NCBI GenBank assembly: GCA_029194725.1
Contig: JARFXQ010000012.1
Location: forward strand, 1 to 64,000
DNA from: Nitrospira sp.
Lineage (GTDB): Bacteria > Nitrospirota > Nitrospiria > Nitrospirales > Nitrospiraceae
Direction of reading: 5' to 3'
DNA length: 64,000 nt
A program made the translations under genes and the position numbers. Shown here in pieces: positions 62,335 through 64,000 of the stretch (within the stretch, counting starts at the first letter, position 1; the number at the start of each line of letters is the position of its first letter). The notes under the pieces are model-generated. The model did not search any database. It was not told the DNA's origin and worked only from the letters and a program-made list of their open reading frames with translations.

Positions 62335-62685
62335 CTAACCGGCGGCGGATCGGAACGGTTCAAATTCCCGATCCGCCTTGGCTGCCAAGTAGAAGTCGCT
62401 CTCGGTCAAGCCATTGATCTTATGCGTCCAAATTTCAACCTTGGTTTTCCCCCAAGCCAGATACAGATCAGGATGATGACCTTCTGCCTCAGCAACCGCA
62501 CCGACCTTGTTCACATAGGCCAGGGCCTGAGCGAAATCCTTGAAGGTATAAAGGCGTTCAAGATGCCCTTGCCCATTGAGCAGCCACCCTTGACCCAGTT
62601 CCTTCAGCAACGCCTGAGCGCGATCATTCGGCAACGGCGGCACCCCGCCACGACAGGGAACACATTTATTGTCTGCAAGACCCAT
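62335..62685 (-). CDS. phhB: 4a-hydroxytetrahydrobiopterin (pterin-4a-carbinolamine) dehydratase
   Basis: 116 residues: RLYTFKDFAQALAYVNKVGAVAEAEGHHPDLYLAWGKTKVEIWTHKINGLTESDFYLAAKAD, with the signature E-G-H-H-P-D and H-K-x-x-G-L-T. The N-terminus has CVPC. Recycles pterin after aromatic hydroxylation; no hydroxylase is nearby, so the physiological substrate is open. Sits between the two FGE-fold genes. Confidence 0.94.
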   Translation of the reverse strand: MGLADNKCVPCRGGVPPLPNDRAQALLKELGQGWLLNGQGHLERLYTFKDFAQALAYVNKVGAVAEAEGHHPDLYLAWGKTKVEIWTHKINGLTESDFYLAAKADREFEPFRSAAG

Positions 62686-62759
62686 AACGTCCTCCTTCCG
62701 AAAAAAACCAAGGAATCATTGTAATCGGGCATTGAGAGGAAGGGCAAGGTAGAGAAAGC

Positions 62760-64000
62760 CTATCGTTCCTGCGCGAGATCCTGTACGCAGCGAAAGCCTC
62801 TGCCGGGCGCTCCATCATAGGCACTCGCGTACATGCGCACTTGATAGTCAATGTCTCCAAAGACTTTCTGAATATTGAGTGCCCGAAGGCTGCCTCGTAC
62901 GACCTTGCGCGTCGGGTCTTGCGGTTCACCGGAGCTGAATCTGGATTCTTGATACGTATTGGCCGTCCATTCGTATACTCGATCGTTGAGGATTCGGCCT
63001 TGCGTGTCACGCGCCGCCTTTTCCCACTCGTCTTCGGTCGGTAGCCGCTTGTCCGCCCATTGGCAGAACGCGACCGCGTCGTGCCACGAGACATCTTCCA
63101 CCGGCTCCTCGGGTTTGAGCGACGCCGCGTGCTCCTCCAGCTCAGCAAGGGGAATCACACCTGTGGCCTCTACGAACCGGAGATAGCGCGCGTTGCTGAC
63201 TAACGTTGCCTCGACATAGAGATTGTCCCGAAGGTACACGAATCGCGCCGGGCCTTGAACTTCTTCCACAGTTCCCCCGCCATAGACGCCTACAATCTTG
63301 GTCGGGATGCGCCCAGACCGAATCAGCACCATGGACACACCGTCCGCGCCGATTTTTTCCTGCGGCACCATCGATTCGCTTGCACGTGGCTCGATCCGCC
63401 ATCCACGGAGAGCGACGGCAAGAATCGACGCCGGCACCGCATATCCAAGCCGCCCTCTGGTGTCACTCACGACGCCGATCACCTGCCCGTTCAGCAAGAG
63501 TGGGCCGCCGGAATGCCCTTCTTCCACCAGAGCTTGAAACGCGATGGTCGGCCCGTTCATCCCACTCAGGCTGCCAGTTGAGACAGTCCAAGGTGGCAAG
63601 GTCCGTGGAAAGCCGATAAAGGTGAGTGCTTCTCCGCCGACAACTTTTGTTGTCAGGTCCAGTGGCAACGCCACGACGCCGTCTGGAATCGGCCCAGCCA
63701 CCAGCAGGGCCGCGAGGCCGTTTTGCTCCCCTCCTTCAATCCCGACGACCTGAGCCGCGAGCGACTGCTGAGGCTGGGGAAGAAATGTGATCTGAGGTTT
63801 GGGATCGCCTTCGATGACATGCGCCGCCGTGACGATGTAGGCGGCGTCCTTGTCTACTCGCACGACAATCCCTGTCCCGATCTTGGATTGCTGCCCCTCT
63901 CCTTGGGCGATGATCTTCACCACGCCGCGCTTGAGGTCATCACTGACTTGCGCCCACAGATCATGTGGAACGAACGAAGTGGACAGCATGAAAAAGGCTA
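62760..64000 (-). CDS. Trypsin-like serine protease fused to FGE-sulfatase-fold domain (partial, start beyond window)
   Basis: At least 409 residues; the frame stays open to the right edge and AFFMLSTSFVPHDLWAQ looks like the end of a signal peptide, so the true start lies further right. Residues about 20-200: S1C/trypsin-like domain with IVTAAHVIEG (catalytic His) and EEGHSGGPLL (catalytic Ser). Where Asp is expected (D-L-A-x-L) the sequence is NGLAALLV, so the triad seems incomplete. Residues about 255-400: FGE-sulfatase fold (SNARYLRFVEATG, VSWHDAVAFCQWADKRLPTEDEWEKAARD, YEWTANTY, GRGFRCVQDL). Possibly a sensor or binding protein and not an active protease. Confidence 0.88.
   Translation of the reverse strand, partial: AFFMLSTSFVPHDLWAQVSDDLKRGVVKIIAQGEGQQSKIGTGIVVRVDKDAAYIVTAAHVIEGDPKPQITFLPQPQQSLAAQVVGIEGGEQNGLAALLVAGPIPDGVVALPLDLTTKVVGGEALTFIGFPRTLPPWTVSTGSLSGMNGPTIAFQALVEEGHSGGPLLLNGQVIGVVSDTRGRLGYAVPASILAVALRGWRIEPRASESMVPQEKIGADGVSMVLIRSGRIPTKIVGVYGGGTVEEVQGPARFVYLRDNLYVEATLVSNARYLRFVEATGVIPLAELEEHAASLKPEEPVEDVSWHDAVAFCQWADKRLPTEDEWEKAARDTQGRILNDRVYEWTANTYQESRFSSGEPQDPTRKVVRGSLRALNIQKVFGDIDYQVRMYASAYDGAPGRGFRCVQDLAQER

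Noticed and set aside
1..64000. CRISPR array, rRNA operon, prophage or replication origin
   Set aside because: No regularly spaced repeats, no rRNA stretches, no phage structural genes and no dnaA-box cluster were seen on reading through.

Overview
The window looks like a chromosomal piece of a Nitrospira-type nitrite oxidiser (phylum Nitrospirota). The main reason is the gene running off the left edge. Its N-terminus has a twin-arginine signal and the residues I know from the alpha subunit of Nitrospira nitrite oxidoreductase (NxrA). A Gram-negative envelope gene set (lpxC, heptose genes, SurA, bactofilin), two different succinate/fumarate oxidoreductases (in keeping with a reductive TCA cycle) and DsrE/TusA-type sulfur carriers fit this. 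No species can be named from the sequence alone.

Layout. 1-2546: nxrA, partial, minus strand. 2.5-3.8 kb: AT-rich nxrA leader, tRNA-Gly(GCC) and a decayed DUF499 ATPase remnant. 4-13.5 kb: mostly minus-strand housekeeping (polA, nth, rpsU, ftcD, tusA/dsrE2, a KefB-type antiporter). 13.5-18.2 kb: a broken ISL3 transposase, then a three-gene complex of the SdhE type (flavoprotein, Fe-S protein, CCG-domain protein). 18.2-23.6 kb: CBS protein, UDP-sugar epimerase, a large metallo-beta-lactamase-fold protein with a VOC partner, and hemD.

23.6-29.7 kb is an accessory zone. It holds two degenerate copies of the 3' end of hemD in direct repeat, which separate a Uma2-type nuclease gene, a YgiT-type antitoxin gene and a DUF4062-NACHT-membrane (NLR-like) gene. 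The NACHT gene is split by two one-base losses in homopolymers. A HicB-like antitoxin gene follows, itself bracketed by two copies of the 3' end of an alcohol-dehydrogenase-like gene.

30.6-49.4 kb: envelope and maintenance genes: nfeD/SPFH, gmhA, an unassigned conserved protein, sprT, a hybrid histidine kinase, hldE C-domain, mfd, two SurA/PpiC foldases, engB, mtgA, iaaA, dtd, ogt, murJ. 49.6-53.4 kb: bactofilin, two TPM-domain proteins with LemA, PilZ. 53.6-57 kb: a classical cytochrome-b succinate dehydrogenase/fumarate reductase. 57.6-64 kb: lpxC, a HARE-HTH protein, an inositol-phosphatase-like enzyme, an AhpD-like protein, pterin dehydratase, and two proteins with FGE-sulfatase-fold domains, one fused to a trypsin-like protease and running off the right edge.

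The genes fit a slow-growing autotroph that gains energy from nitrite, runs succinate/fumarate chemistry in both directions and builds a heptose-containing lipopolysaccharide. The least explained structure is the repeated duplication of gene 3' ends around small toxin-antitoxin or defence-type genes.
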